Source: an uncultured Collinsella sp.
GTDB taxonomy: Bacteria > Actinomycetota > Coriobacteriia > Coriobacteriales > Coriobacteriaceae
Direction of reading: 5' to 3'
Assembly (NCBI GenBank): GCA_905197385.1
Contig: CAJJYO010000006.1
Location: forward strand, 1 to 18,591
DNA: 18,591 bases
Each line of letters starts with the position of its first letter. The first letter of the stretch is position 1. Position numbers and translations under genes: made by a program. The notes below the pieces were generated by a model. The model made no database searches. It saw only the letters and a program-made list of their open reading frames with translations, and was not told the origin of the DNA. Shown in pieces: positions 1 to 7,080 of the stretch.

Positions 1-766
1 CTTCCGCGACGTCGACCTGGTCATCGTGCGCGAGAACACCGAGGACCTCTACGCCGGCATCGAGTTCGATGAGGGCGCTGCCGAGGTCGAGGAGCTCTCG
101 CAGCTCGTCGAGCGTTCGGGCCAAAAGACCTTCGCCGCCGATTCCGCGATCTCGATCAAGCCGATCTCTATCGCCAAGAGCCGCCGCATTGTGGAGTATG
201 CCTTTGAGTATGCCCGCCGCTGCGGCCGCAAAAAGGTGACGGCCGTGCACAAGGCCAACATCATGAAGGCGACCGACGGCCTGTTCCTGCGCGTGGCGCG
301 CGAGGTGGCCGCCAACTATCCCGATATCGAGTTCAACGACAAGATCGTCGACGCCACCTGCATGGGCCTGGTCCAGAACCCCAACGACTTCGATGTCCTG
401 GTGCTGCCCAACCTGTACGGCGACATCGTGAGCGACCTGTGCGCCGGCCTGGTGGGCGGTCTGGGCATGGCTCCGGGTTCCAACATCGGTGCCGACTGCG
501 CCATCTTCGAGGCGACGCACGGCTCCGCGCCCGATATCGCTGGCCAGGATATCGCTAACCCCACGGCCGAGATTCTGTCCGCGGCTATGATGCTCGATCA
601 CCTGGGCGAGAACGACGCGGCCAATCGCATTCGCGCCGCCGTTTCTGCCACGCTCGACGAGGGTGAGCAGGTTACCGGCGACGTTCGTCGTGCCCAGACC
701 GGCTCCGTTGAGGGCGCTGTGGGCACGCAGGCCTTTGCCGATGCCGTTATCGCGCACCTGGCCTAA
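1..766 (+). CDS. NAD-dependent isocitrate dehydrogenase, 3' part (5' end outside window)
   Basis: This is the C-terminal part of a decarboxylating dehydrogenase of the isocitrate/isopropylmalate family, open to the left edge; the first full codon is at base 2. It would oxidise isocitrate to 2-oxoglutarate in the cytoplasm. The start of the visible protein, [15 protein letters not shown], carries the substrate-binding arginine and is the isocitrate type rather than the isopropylmalate type. HKANIMK supplies the catalytic lysine region, and [13 protein letters not shown] supplies the metal-binding aspartates. The cofactor loop reads [16 protein letters not shown]; Asp-Ile stands where NADP enzymes have Lys-Tyr, so NAD is predicted. 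The stop at 764-766 is followed by two hairpins. A homoisocitrate or isopropylmalate role is possible but less likely. In a gut anaerobe it would serve glutamate synthesis (inference). Confidence 0.88.
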   Translation, partial: FRDVDLVIVRENTEDLYAGIEFDEGAAEVEELSQLVERSGQKTFAADSAISIKPISIAKSRRIVEYAFEYARRCGRKKVTAVHKANIMKATDGLFLRVAREVAANYPDIEFNDKIVDATCMGLVQNPNDFDVLVLPNLYGDIVSDLCAGLVGGLGMAPGSNIGADCAIFEATHGSAPDIAGQDIANPTAEILSAAMMLDHLGENDAANRIRAAVSATLDEGEQVTGDVRRAQTGSVEGAVGTQAFADAVIAHLA

Positions 767-778
767 GGCATGCAGACT

Positions 779-854
779 GCAAACGCCTAAATAGTACTTA
801 AGTGTTTGCGTATAACCTGAGAATCAATACGCCCGGCGCTTTGTCGGGCGTATT
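779..854 (+). terminator. Tandem hairpins after the isocitrate dehydrogenase gene
   Basis: Two hairpins lie between the dehydrogenase and the next gene. The first (779-809) pairs gcaaac with gtttgc and extends imperfectly inwards. The second (826-854) has a perfect 10-bp stem, aatacgcccg with cgggcgtatt. The tract after it (ctattg) is short of T, so the terminator may be weak. Confidence 0.55.
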
Positions 855-892
855 CTATTGCGGACTATGTTTCCTAACAAGGAGTAACTGAT

Positions 893-1987
893 ATGGGTCT
901 GATTCAAAAGAAGGACGAGAAGGACGAGATCGACGGCATCCAGATCATCGAGCGCGGCGAAGGCCCCGATGGTGATGAGGAGGAGAAGATCGATCTGGTC
1001 GCCGGTACGTCTGCCGAACATATTGCCGCCGGTACGACGGCCGAGGAGGAGGACGCTCGCCTGGAGGCAAAGATCGCCGCGGACGCCGCCGACGAGAACC
1101 TCATGCCCGAGGAGCAGGACGAGGACGACGATATCCTGGGTTCCGACGAAGACGCCCGCGCATCCAAGCACAAGAAGACGATGATTGCCGCCTTTGTGGT
1201 TGCAGTCGTGATTGCTGCCGTGATTGGCTTCTTTATTGGCAATGGTGGTTTTGGCGGCAAGGGTGTCGGCTCGGCGACCCTCACCGAGGACCAGCTCGAT
1301 TCGACCGTGGCAAGCTACAGCTACAACGGCAAGAAGAGCGACATCACCGCGCGCGAGGCCATCGAGAGCCAGTACAGCCTCGACACCGTCAAGGATGGCG
1401 ATGGCAACTACACCGCTCCCTCTGCCGACGTCATCCTGTCCTACGTGCGCAACAAGATCCTGCTCGACGCTGCCGAGGACGAGGGCATCACCGTCTCTTC
1501 TAAGGAGATGAAGAAGTACGCCGAGGATTCCATCGGCACTTCGGACTACAAGACCATGGCCACGCAGTATGGCGTGTCCAAGGACCAGGCCAAGCAGATC
1601 GTCCGTCAGTCCGCGACGCTGCAGAAGCTCTACAAGAAGAAGGTGGGCGATAGCTCCGCAAGCATGCCGACCGCCCCGATCGAGCCTGCTGACGGCAACG
1701 AGGAGACCGCGAGCAAGGACTACGCCGATTACATCATCAAACTTGCCGGCGACGAGTGGGATAGCGAAAAGGGCACCTGGAAGGACGCCGATAGCACCTA
1801 CGCTAAGGCCTTCGCTGACGATGCCTTTACGGCTGATAGCGCTACCTACAAGCAGGCCATGACCGCCTATTACACCGCCTACCAGCAGTACTCTTCGCAG
1901 GCTTCGAGCGCCAGCTCCAAGTGGACCGAGTATGCTAACGGCCTGTATGCCAAGGCCAACATCAGCATCTATGGTCTGTTTGCATAA
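893..1987 (+). CDS. Single-pass membrane protein with outer SurA-N-like (foldase-type) domain
   Basis: A 364-residue protein of three parts. Residues 1-96 are strongly acidic with runs of Glu and Asp and no signal peptide. Residues 97-116 form one membrane helix preceded by KHKK, so the acidic tail should be cytoplasmic. The remainder, outside the cell, includes a helical segment at roughly 170-250 (ILSYVRNKILLDAAEDEGIT onward) that resembles the N-terminal chaperone domain of SurA/PrsA/trigger-factor-like proteins, ending in a Ser/Ala/Tyr-rich tail. I see no parvulin isomerase domain, so it is better called SurA-N-like than a true PrsA. AAGGAG at 879-884 sits 8 bases before the ATG. It is flanked by terminators and is probably transcribed alone. 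The exact function is unknown; a role in folding or holding exported proteins is inferred. Confidence 0.75.
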   Translation: MGLIQKKDEKDEIDGIQIIERGEGPDGDEEEKIDLVAGTSAEHIAAGTTAEEEDARLEAKIAADAADENLMPEEQDEDDDILGSDEDARASKHKKTMIAAFVVAVVIAAVIGFFIGNGGFGGKGVGSATLTEDQLDSTVASYSYNGKKSDITAREAIESQYSLDTVKDGDGNYTAPSADVILSYVRNKILLDAAEDEGITVSSKEMKKYAEDSIGTSDYKTMATQYGVSKDQAKQIVRQSATLQKLYKKKVGDSSASMPTAPIEPADGNEETASKDYADYIIKLAGDEWDSEKGTWKDADSTYAKAFADDAFTADSATYKQAMTAYYTAYQQYSSQASSASSKWTEYANGLYAKANISIYGLFA

Positions 1988-2031
1988 AGATCTGTCTGAG
2001 CCGCCGAGCGCGTAACCGAAATATCTGAATA

Positions 2032-2064
2032 AGCCCGCTAGAACGGATGTTGTTCTAGCGGGCT
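2032..2064 (+). terminator. Rho-independent terminator of the membrane protein gene
   Basis: A perfect 13-bp stem, agcccgctagaac with gttctagcgggct, encloses a 7-base loop and is followed by atttgcgttta. It lies 45 bases after the stop codon at 1985-1987 and before a convergent gene, and could serve both strands. Confidence 0.8.
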
Positions 2065-2100
2065 ATTTGCGTTTAGGCGCTGGTGGCTAAATTATGCCTA

Positions 2101-2337
2101 TCAATCTTTAAGTCCAAAAAGGTTATCGGCTTCATCGTCAGGCATATATTCCAGTACATCGCCCGGTTGGCAGTCGAGTGCCCGGCATATCGCGTCAAGA
2201 GTTGAAAAACGTATGGCAGAAACCTTGCCCGTCTTAATGCGTGACATATTGACCTGGGAGATGCCCACGCGTCCCGCAAGCTCTTTGGATGAGATCTTGC
2301 GTTCGGCGAGCATGCGGTCAAGCCGCAGAATAATCAT
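2101..2337 (-). CDS. Cro/C1 (XRE) family small helix-turn-helix regulator
   Basis: A 78-residue protein that is essentially a single DNA-binding domain. The sequence MIILRLDRMLAERKISSKEL..VGISQVNMSRIKTGK is the five-helix Cro/C1 fold, with the recognition helix around QVNMSRIKTG (residues 28-37), and LDAICRALDCQPGDVLEY closes it in the style of YozG-like regulators. The stop of the upstream DUF2975 gene lies 9 bases before its ATG and overlaps its GGGGGA ribosome site, so the two are co-transcribed and probably translationally coupled. This membrane-protein/regulator pairing is a recurrent arrangement in Gram-positives. Its targets are unknown; autoregulation of the pair is the simplest guess. 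Confidence 0.85.
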   Translation of the reverse strand: MIILRLDRMLAERKISSKELAGRVGISQVNMSRIKTGKVSAIRFSTLDAICRALDCQPGDVLEYMPDDEADNLFGLKD

Positions 2338-2346
2338 GGATTCCCC

Positions 2347-2985
2347 CTAGAGCAACTCGTCATCTTGTTTTTGCAGGATATACCCGTAGCGGAAGATGCT
2401 GGCAATCAGGCAAATAATCAGGCCCGCAAAGAGCATGGAGGGCTCGAATAACTGGCCGGCGAACGCATCCGTAAAGCTGCCGCCAAATCCTGAGAGTATC
2501 ATTCCCGTGATTACGGCACCAAGAAGCCTCACGGCAACGCCGCCGATAAGGAATAAATGTCCTACTCGACGTAGTGTCTGGTTACATTCAAGGTCAAAGG
2601 GCCTGCCTTCCTTTTCAATGTTTAAGAAAAGCCTGCGCACGCTTAGCGCGATGGTAAGCGCGAGGCATGTCATCAAGAGGCTCCCTATGGCAGTGTGACC
2701 ATCGTGTGCGACGAGCATAAGTGGGGTCTGCGCATCGGTACCGACGATAGCCAGGCACGGCCCTTCGCCGCCTTGAAGTTCTACGGATTGGAGACACGAC
2801 CCTTGGGAGAGGCTAGGCAATACGAGTAGAAGGTCAATCGCAATGACTGCGAGAAGTCCCAGAGCGAGCGCCACGGTGGTGCAGATTGTGGCCCATTTGC
2901 AGATGCGAGTGAGCTTCCTCAGATCGGCTATTGCCTGTTCACGGTCGATGGCTTCATTCGATTTGGATACGTTCCAGCGGATCAT
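2347..2985 (-). CDS. DUF2975-family four-helix membrane protein
   Basis: A 212-residue integral membrane protein with four hydrophobic helices at about residues 33-56, 98-120, 141-165 and 183-204, and the GRPFD motif between helices two and three that marks DUF2975. Its function is not known. It is first in a two-gene minus-strand operon with a small XRE regulator, the usual partner of this family. I chose the ATG at 2985, 4 bases after GGAGG; the upstream in-frame TTG at 3000 would add five residues (MVGGA) but has no ribosome site. A loop between helices one and two (about 60-97) contains two cysteines, C64 and C77, and should face outside. The pair may sense envelope state and pass it to the regulator (inference only). 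Confidence 0.82.
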   Translation of the reverse strand: MIRWNVSKSNEAIDREQAIADLRKLTRICKWATICTTVALALGLLAVIAIDLLLVLPSLSQGSCLQSVELQGGEGPCLAIVGTDAQTPLMLVAHDGHTAIGSLLMTCLALTIALSVRRLFLNIEKEGRPFDLECNQTLRRVGHLFLIGGVAVRLLGAVITGMILSGFGGSFTDAFAGQLFEPSMLFAGLIICLIASIFRYGYILQKQDDELL

Positions 2986-3026
2986 AGCTCCTCCAACCAA
3001 TGTCTTGGATGATACTTGTATCTTAT

Positions 3027-3054
3027 ATCATATTTAATGATAAACGATAAACAA
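3027..3054 (-). promoter_or_regulatory. Promoter of the DUF2975-XRE operon
   Basis: On the minus strand, TTGTTT (3054-3049) is followed 16 bases later by TATGAT (3032-3027), a good sigma-70-type pair 42 bases upstream of the chosen start. The -10 box lies within a small palindrome, atcat-attta-atgat, at 3027-3041, which could be an operator for the XRE protein. Confidence 0.6.
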
Positions 3055-3215
3055 TTACAGATTAGAGTAAGTAATGTTTGTGAGACGAATAGCGAGAGCT
3101 ATGGCTCATTTTGGGTGTCGGAGTTTGGCGCGCGGGGGATGAGGACAAATGTCAAAACTTCCCTTGATCGCGCAAGCGCTCCATTGTGTTTCCCTAATTC
3201 ATCTGGGAAAACGAC

Positions 3216-3229
3216 TGCAAACGATTGCA
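3216..3229. promoter_or_regulatory. LacI-family / cre-like operator candidate
   Basis: The 14-base palindrome tgcaa-acga-ttgca has perfect 5-base arms around a central CG-containing spacer. It fits the general LacI-family pattern and nearly the catabolite-responsive element consensus. It lies about 460 bases upstream of the PTS operon. No LacI-family gene is in the window, so the binding protein is unknown. Confidence 0.4.
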
Positions 3230-3232
3230 AGT

Positions 3233-3486
3233 AACCGGTGAACGGTCGAAAACTACCGTTCACCGATAATCTCAAAACTGGTTCTAACTGGTATTAAGTC
3301 AAAAAGACCAATTCACATATCTTCACAATGACCTGCAATTTTTCTACACGCTATTTTTAGCCGCCCTGCGTTGTTTAGACACAGGAAAAGATCCGATCTT
3401 TTGCCAAAGCATTTCGGAACGGTTTCAAAACCGCAGGTAGAAGTGTTAACGACCGGTAAACGGTCGATTTATCACCGTGAGCGGTG
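3233..3486. repeat. Cluster of ACCGGT/AACGGT palindromes (operator-like)
   Basis: Four inverted repeats built from the same words: cggtgaacggt/accgttcaccg at 3236-3265 (11-bp perfect arms, 8-base loop), cggttt/aaaccg at 3420-3433, cgaccg/cggtcg at 3450-3466, and caccg/cggtg at 3473-3486. A 16-base direct repeat, ACCGGTRAACGGTCGA, occurs at 3234-3249 and 3452-3467, differing at one base and 218 bases apart. This looks like a multi-site operator for an unidentified regulator of the PTS operon. Confidence 0.5.
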
Positions 3487-3558
3487 CAAAAACGTTTTAC
3501 CGTATGAATCAACGAAAGCGACCTCTTCTGGGGTGATATAGTGACAACAACACGTCAC

Positions 3559-3590
3559 GTGGTTACTACCAGTTTAGAAACCACTGGTCT
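3559..3590. promoter_or_regulatory. Candidate GntR operator of the PTS operon
   Basis: TGGTTACTACCAG at 3560-3572 is identical to a word in front of agaS (7853-7865). Further half-sites follow (accactggt at 3580-3588). The shared word, the adjacent GntR/UTRA gene and the common pathway suggest one regulon. The site is about 120 bases upstream of the EIIA start. Confidence 0.55.
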
Positions 3591-3688
3591 TCAAAGTACG
3601 CTTTCTAAGAAGCTTTAAGGGCGAGCGCCCGCTGGCTTCCGAAAATCATCGGACTCAGATCGTACACACCTTCGGAAGGGAAATTTGA

Positions 3689-4132
3689 ATGGTTGGCTTT
3701 ATTCTTACCGGTCATGGACAGTTTGCACCCGGCCTCGCAAGCGCTATCGCTATGGTTGCTGGCGACCAGCCCGCTTTTACCGTCGTTCCTTTTGAGGGCG
3801 ACCAGGCTGCTTCCTACGGTGAGGATCTCCGCGCCGCTATTACCGCCATGCGCGAGGAGTGCGATGGCGTGCTCGTCTTTACCGACCTGCTTGGTGGCAC
3901 CCCGTTCAACCAGGCGATGATGATTGCCCAGGATGTCGACAACGTCGAGGTTCTGACCGGCACCAACCTTCCCATGGTTATTGAGCTTCTGTTCCTCCGC
4001 GGCAACGCCACGCTCGCCGAGCTTGGCGAGCAGGCCGTGACCGTTGGCCAGACGGGCATCACCGCCCAGACGGTCGCATCCGTTGCCGGCTCCGACGAAG
4101 AGGATATCTTCGGCGACGAGGACGGCATCTAA
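3689..4132 (+). CDS. PTS mannose-family EIIA component (AgaF/ManX-A type)
   Basis: A 147-residue cytoplasmic phosphocarrier that takes phosphate from HPr and hands it to EIIB. The start MVGFILTGHGQFAPGLASA places the phosphorylated histidine at residue 9, as in the mannose-family EIIA fold, and VLVFTDLLGGTPFNQA is the second family signature. It is a free-standing EIIA rather than fused to EIIB as in E. coli ManX. The C-terminal end is acidic (SDEEDIFGDEDGI). The ribosome site is GGAAGGG at 3675-3681. The stop overlaps the ATG of the next gene by one base, showing it is first in a coupled operon (EIIA-YajC-EIIB-EIIC-EIID). The substrate is judged from context as N-acetylgalactosamine; mannose or another amino sugar cannot be excluded. 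Confidence 0.92.
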   Translation: MVGFILTGHGQFAPGLASAIAMVAGDQPAFTVVPFEGDQAASYGEDLRAAITAMREECDGVLVFTDLLGGTPFNQAMMIAQDVDNVEVLTGTNLPMVIELLFLRGNATLAELGEQAVTVGQTGITAQTVASVAGSDEEDIFGDEDGI

Positions 4133-4413
4133 TGGCCGATTTCGGAGCCAACGTCCTGAGCTCCTCGGTCGCCCTTTTAGGCCTGCTTGTCATCATGGGC
4201 TTGATTTACACCATCTGGTCGCAAATCAACATGAAGAAGAAGCAGAAGTACTTCAAGGAGCTGCACACCGAGCTCAAGCCGGGTCAAGAGGTTCTTTTCG
4301 CCGGCGGTATCTACGGAACCGTCAAAGGCATCGAAGGCGAGAAGGTCCAGATCAAAGTCCGATCCGGAGCCGTCGTAGATGTTTCGCGTTACGCGATTCA
4401 GGAGATCAAGTAA
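4132..4413 (+). CDS. yajC: YajC-family protein inside the PTS operon
   Basis: A 93-residue protein with one N-terminal membrane helix (about residues 11-29), a basic MKKKQKY stretch, then the small YajC domain (ELKPGQEVLFAGGIYGTVKG...VQIKVRSGAVVDVSRYAI). YajC normally accompanies SecDF at the protein export channel. Here it overlaps the EIIA stop by one base and precedes EIIB, so it is translated as part of a sugar transporter. From memory, streptococcal glycosaminoglycan PTS operons also carry a yajC gene, so this is a known but unexplained association; it suggests a PTS-specific role, such as insertion or stability of EIIC/EIID, rather than the housekeeping one. Length and fold are normal for the family. 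Confidence 0.88.
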   Translation: MADFGANVLSSSVALLGLLVIMGLIYTIWSQINMKKKQKYFKELHTELKPGQEVLFAGGIYGTVKGIEGEKVQIKVRSGAVVDVSRYAIQEIK

Positions 4414-4449
4414 CTGTCGTCAGCAAATAACGAAAGGAAGCTGATCAAC

Positions 4450-4932
4450 ATGGCAGAACCCAACATTCTTCTTACCCGCATCGATAACCGACTGGTTCAT
4501 GGTCAGGTTGCCACCCAGTGGAACTCCACCCTGGGCTCCAACCTCATCCTCGTCGCCAACGACGACGTGGCGTCCAACACCATGCGCCAGAACCTCATGA
4601 AGATGGCCGCTCCCGCCGGCGTCGCTACGCGTTTCTTCTCTCTGCAGAAGACCATCGACGTCATTGGCAAGGCGAGCCCGCGCCAGAAGATCTTCATCGT
4701 GGCCGAAACACCGGAAGACGTGCTTACGCTCGTCAAGGGCGGTGTGCCTATAAAGAAGGTAAACATCGGCAACATGCACATGTCGGAAGGAAAGCGCCAA
4801 GTCGCCACCTCCGTCGCAGTTAACGACGAGGATGTCGCTGCGTTTAAAGAGCTGCAGGAATTGGGGGTGGAGTTGGAGATCAGGCGCGTTCCGAGCACGC
4901 CTGTTGAGGACACGAGCAAGCTCTTCTCGTAA
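4450..4932 (+). CDS. PTS mannose-family EIIB component (AgaV/ManL type)
   Basis: A 160-residue cytoplasmic EIIB that receives phosphate from EIIA and transfers it to the incoming sugar. The N-terminal signature LLTRIDNRLVHGQV places the phosphorylated histidine at residue 17, and the fold continues with NDDVASN, FFSLQKTID and VKGGVPIKKVNIGNMH, all typical. GAAAGGAAG at 4431-4439 is the ribosome site. It follows yajC by 36 bases. A 90-base gap with a small hairpin separates it from EIIC. A second, 54 % identical EIIB gene (14174-14656) lies 9 kb away and lacks the active histidine, so this copy must be the working one for the local transporter. Confidence 0.93.
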   Translation: MAEPNILLTRIDNRLVHGQVATQWNSTLGSNLILVANDDVASNTMRQNLMKMAAPAGVATRFFSLQKTIDVIGKASPRQKIFIVAETPEDVLTLVKGGVPIKKVNIGNMHMSEGKRQVATSVAVNDEDVAAFKELQELGVELEIRRVPSTPVEDTSKLFS

Positions 4933-4949
4933 TCCTCGTGATCCACGTT

Positions 4950-4969
4950 GTCAGGAGTGAAACCCTGAC
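4950..4969 (+). other. Intercistronic hairpin between EIIB and EIIC
   Basis: gtcagg pairs with cctgac around an 8-base loop in the only long gap of the PTS operon (4933-5022). There is no T tract, so this is more likely an mRNA processing or stability element than a terminator. Confidence 0.3.
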
Positions 4970-5022
4970 GTTCTGTACGTGAAATCCAAAGTGCGTACAT
5001 ACATTTTGAAAGGAGGAGCAAG

Positions 5023-5823
5023 ATGGAATACTCGATCATCCAGATCGCTCTGGTCTTCGTCGTCACGTTCATCGCGGCAATCGACCAGTTTGACTTCCTC
5101 GAGTCTCTCTATCAGCCCATCGTCACCGGCGCCGTCATCGGTCTTATCCTTGGCGACCTCAACACCGGTCTTCTCGTGGGTGGTACCTATCAGCTCATGA
5201 CGATCGGCAACATGCCGATCGGAGGCGCTCAGCCGCCTAACGCCGTCATCGGCGGCATCATGGCAGCCATTCTCGCTATCGCCACGGGCCTCGAGCCCAA
5301 CGCGGCAGTCGGCCTCGCCATTCCGTTCGCTCTGCTTGGCCAGCTTGGCGTTACCCTGGTCTTCACGCTTATGTCCCCGCTTATGTCCACGGCCGATAAC
5401 ATGGCTCACAACGCGGACACCAAGGGCATCGAGCGCCTGAACTACTTCGCCATGGCTCTGCTCGGCCTGATCTTCGCTGTCGTCGTCACCCTGTTCTTCA
5501 TCGCTGGCGCTACCATCGGTCAGACCATCGCTTCTGCCATCCCGACTTGGCTGCAGACCGGTCTCTCCGCTGCAGGCGGCATGATGCGCTTCGTCGGCTT
5601 CGCCGTCCTGCTCAAGGTTATGATGAACCGCGATATGTGGGGCTTCTTCCTCATGGGCTTTGGCCTCGCGCTCATCACCGTTGCCAACGATTCGCTGGCA
5701 ACCCCTGCTCTGCTCATCCTCGCTCTCATCGGCTTCGGCATCGCTTTCTGGGACTTCCAGCAGCAGACCGAGCTGAAGGGTGCAGCTGTTTCTGACGGAG
5801 GTGACTTCGAAGATGGCATCTAA
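5023..5823 (+). CDS. PTS mannose-family EIIC component (AgaW/ManY type)
   Basis: A 266-residue polytopic membrane protein forming, with EIID, the sugar channel. The family signature appears at residues 36-62 (TGAVIGLILGDLNTG...GGTYQLMTIG), followed by the GGAQPPNAVIGGI loop; hydrophobic helices fill the rest, and the C-terminus is acidic and cytoplasmic (SDGGDFEDGI). Length is normal for mannose-type EIIC. An excellent ribosome site, AAAGGAGGAG, lies at 5010-5019. Its end overlaps the start of EIID by 11 bases, so the two membrane subunits are translationally coupled. The family transports mannose, fructose, sorbose or amino sugars; neighbouring agaS, nagA and lacC genes favour N-acetylgalactosamine or galactosamine. 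Confidence 0.93.
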   Translation: MEYSIIQIALVFVVTFIAAIDQFDFLESLYQPIVTGAVIGLILGDLNTGLLVGGTYQLMTIGNMPIGGAQPPNAVIGGIMAAILAIATGLEPNAAVGLAIPFALLGQLGVTLVFTLMSPLMSTADNMAHNADTKGIERLNYFAMALLGLIFAVVVTLFFIAGATIGQTIASAIPTWLQTGLSAAGGMMRFVGFAVLLKVMMNRDMWGFFLMGFGLALITVANDSLATPALLILALIGFGIAFWDFQQQTELKGAAVSDGGDFEDGI

Positions 5824-6895
5824 TGAGTATGTGATCCCGGAGCACTACGAGGATCTCACTCCTGCTCCGCAGCTCGACCAGAAGACCCTCAACAAGATGG
5901 CTTGGCGCTCCTGCTTCCTGCAGGCATCGTTCAACTACGAGCGCATGCAGGCCGCTGGCTGGCTTTACTCCATCATCCCCGGTCTGGAGAAGATCCACAC
6001 CAACAAGAACGACCTCGCGGCTTCCATGAGCCACAACCTGGAGTTCTTCAACACCCACCCGTTCCTTGTCACCTTTGTTATGGGCATCGTGCTTTCGCTC
6101 GAGCAGAACAAGGTTGACATCCCCACGATCCGCGCCGTCCGCGTCGCCGCAATGGGCCCGCTCGGTGGTATCGGTGACGCCCTGTTCTGGCTGACGCTCG
6201 TGCCTATCACGGCCGGCATCACCTCCAACATGGCCATCAACGGCAACGCCGCTGCACCGATCATCTTCCTGGTGATCTTCAACGTCGTCCAGTTCGCTCT
6301 GCGCTTCTGGCTCATGAACTGGTCCTACAAGCTTGGCACCAGCGCTATTGACGCTCTGACCGCCAACATGCAGGCCTTCACGCGTGCCGCTTCCATCATG
6401 GGCGTCTTCGTCGTCGGTTGCCTGGTCGTCACCATGGGTGGCACCCAGATCAACCTCCAGATCCCCAACGGCACCACCCGTGGTCTCTCCGCTACTACCG
6501 TGATCGTCTCCGAGAAGGAGGCCGAGAACTTCACCGGTATGGAGGGCATCGATACCGAGACTGCTGAGGCCGGTACCATCGCCATGACCGATAAGGACGG
6601 CAACGCCCTTACCGCTTCCGATGCCGACGGCAACGCTGTCGAGTGCGGCGTCACCGATCTGGGTAACGGCATGGAGTCCGTGACCTACGGCACCGTTACC
6701 GAGGATCCGGTCAACTTCTCTGTTGCCGACACCCTCAACACCATCGTCCCGAAGCTCGTCCCGCTTATGCTTACGCTGCTGCTTTACTACATGTTCGCTA
6801 AGCACAGCTGGACCCCGACCAAGGGCATTCTCCTGCTCTTCGTCCTTGGCATCCTGGGCGCTGGCCCGCTTGGTCTCTGGCCGAGCATCTGGTAA
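5813..6895 (+). CDS. PTS mannose-family EIID component with enlarged C-terminal loop (AgaD/ManZ type)
   Basis: A 360-residue membrane subunit that works with EIIC. Residues 25-200 are ordinary EIID (MAWRSCFLQASFNYERMQ, SMSHNLEFFNTHP, MGPLGGIGDALFW). Family members are usually about 270-300 residues; the excess lies at roughly 209-305, a hydrophilic, acidic insert between two membrane helices that contains DKDGN and DADGN repeats, before the usual IVPKLVPLMLTLLLYY helix resumes. The start at 5813 is chosen because GGAGGTGA lies at 5797-5804; an upstream in-frame GTG/ATG-type start at 5780 would sit inside EIIC and has no ribosome site. It is the last gene of the operon; a strong hairpin follows at 6963. 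Confidence 0.92.
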   Translation: MASNEYVIPEHYEDLTPAPQLDQKTLNKMAWRSCFLQASFNYERMQAAGWLYSIIPGLEKIHTNKNDLAASMSHNLEFFNTHPFLVTFVMGIVLSLEQNKVDIPTIRAVRVAAMGPLGGIGDALFWLTLVPITAGITSNMAINGNAAAPIIFLVIFNVVQFALRFWLMNWSYKLGTSAIDALTANMQAFTRAASIMGVFVVGCLVVTMGGTQINLQIPNGTTRGLSATTVIVSEKEAENFTGMEGIDTETAEAGTIAMTDKDGNALTASDADGNAVECGVTDLGNGMESVTYGTVTEDPVNFSVADTLNTIVPKLVPLMLTLLLYYMFAKHSWTPTKGILLLFVLGILGAGPLGLWPSIW

Positions 6896-6908
6896 GGCTC
6901 TAGCTTGA

Positions 6909-6937
6909 GGGGTGTGTCCCTACGCGGCTCACACCCC
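6909..6937 (+). other. Inverted repeat after EIID
   Basis: ggggtgtg pairs with cacacccc around a 13-base loop, 13 bases after the EIID stop and before the main terminator. It may protect the transcript's 3' end; there is no T tract. Confidence 0.35.
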
Positions 6938-6962
6938 GACCCCTTAAGCCATGTGTATGTTA

Positions 6963-6996
6963 AAAGCCGCGTGCTCGAAAGAGCGCGCGGCTTTTG
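6963..6996 (+). terminator. Terminator of the PTS operon
   Basis: The stem aaaagccgcg/cgcggctttt with an inner gctc-gaaa-gagc helix is capped by a GAAA tetraloop and followed by tgttttctt. It is a strong intrinsic terminator separating the PTS genes from the GntR gene. Confidence 0.88.
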
Positions 6997-7080
6997 TTTT
7001 CTTAATGATTCGGGTGTGGCAGACAGATAATGCATAACACCCTAGGTAGTTAGCCGAATTCGAGCAAAAGGGAGGATAGG

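Larger units (their letters stand above)
3055..3688. other. Long non-coding control region upstream of the PTS operon
   Basis: About 630 bases without a credible gene. The one open frame here (3016-3234) has no ribosome site and no recognisable protein. The stretch is less GC-rich than the genes and holds several inverted repeats: tttccc..gggaaa (3189-3210), a LacI-type tgcaa-acga-ttgca (3216-3229), a cluster of ACCGGT/AACGGT palindromes (3236-3486), and a word shared with the agaS promoter (3560-3572). A possible -10 box, TATAGT, occurs at 3537-3542 but has no good -35 partner, suggesting activator dependence or a promoter elsewhere in the region. Confidence 0.7.

Noticed and set aside
824..1171. 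115-codon minus-strand frame opposite the acidic tail
   Set aside because: Leucine-rich only because it reads the complement of Glu/Asp codons of the real gene.
2396..2698. 100-codon plus-strand frame opposite the DUF2975 gene
   Set aside because: Antisense to a clear four-helix membrane protein; no motif of its own.
3016..3234. 72-codon frame in the PTS control region
   Set aside because: No ribosome site, no recognisable sequence, and it overlaps palindromes and the DUF2975 promoter.
3323..3357. Promoter candidate in the PTS control region (ttcaca then tacacg)
   Set aside because: The -10 box is poor, and similar matches arise by chance in this AT-richer stretch.
3233..3486. CRISPR-like array
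   Set aside because: The repeats are palindromic operator-like words of uneven spacing, without regular repeat-spacer structure.
5726..6805. 359-codon minus-strand frame opposite EIID
   Set aside because: Shadow of EIID; highly biased composition (Asp, Gly, His, Val) and no known fold.
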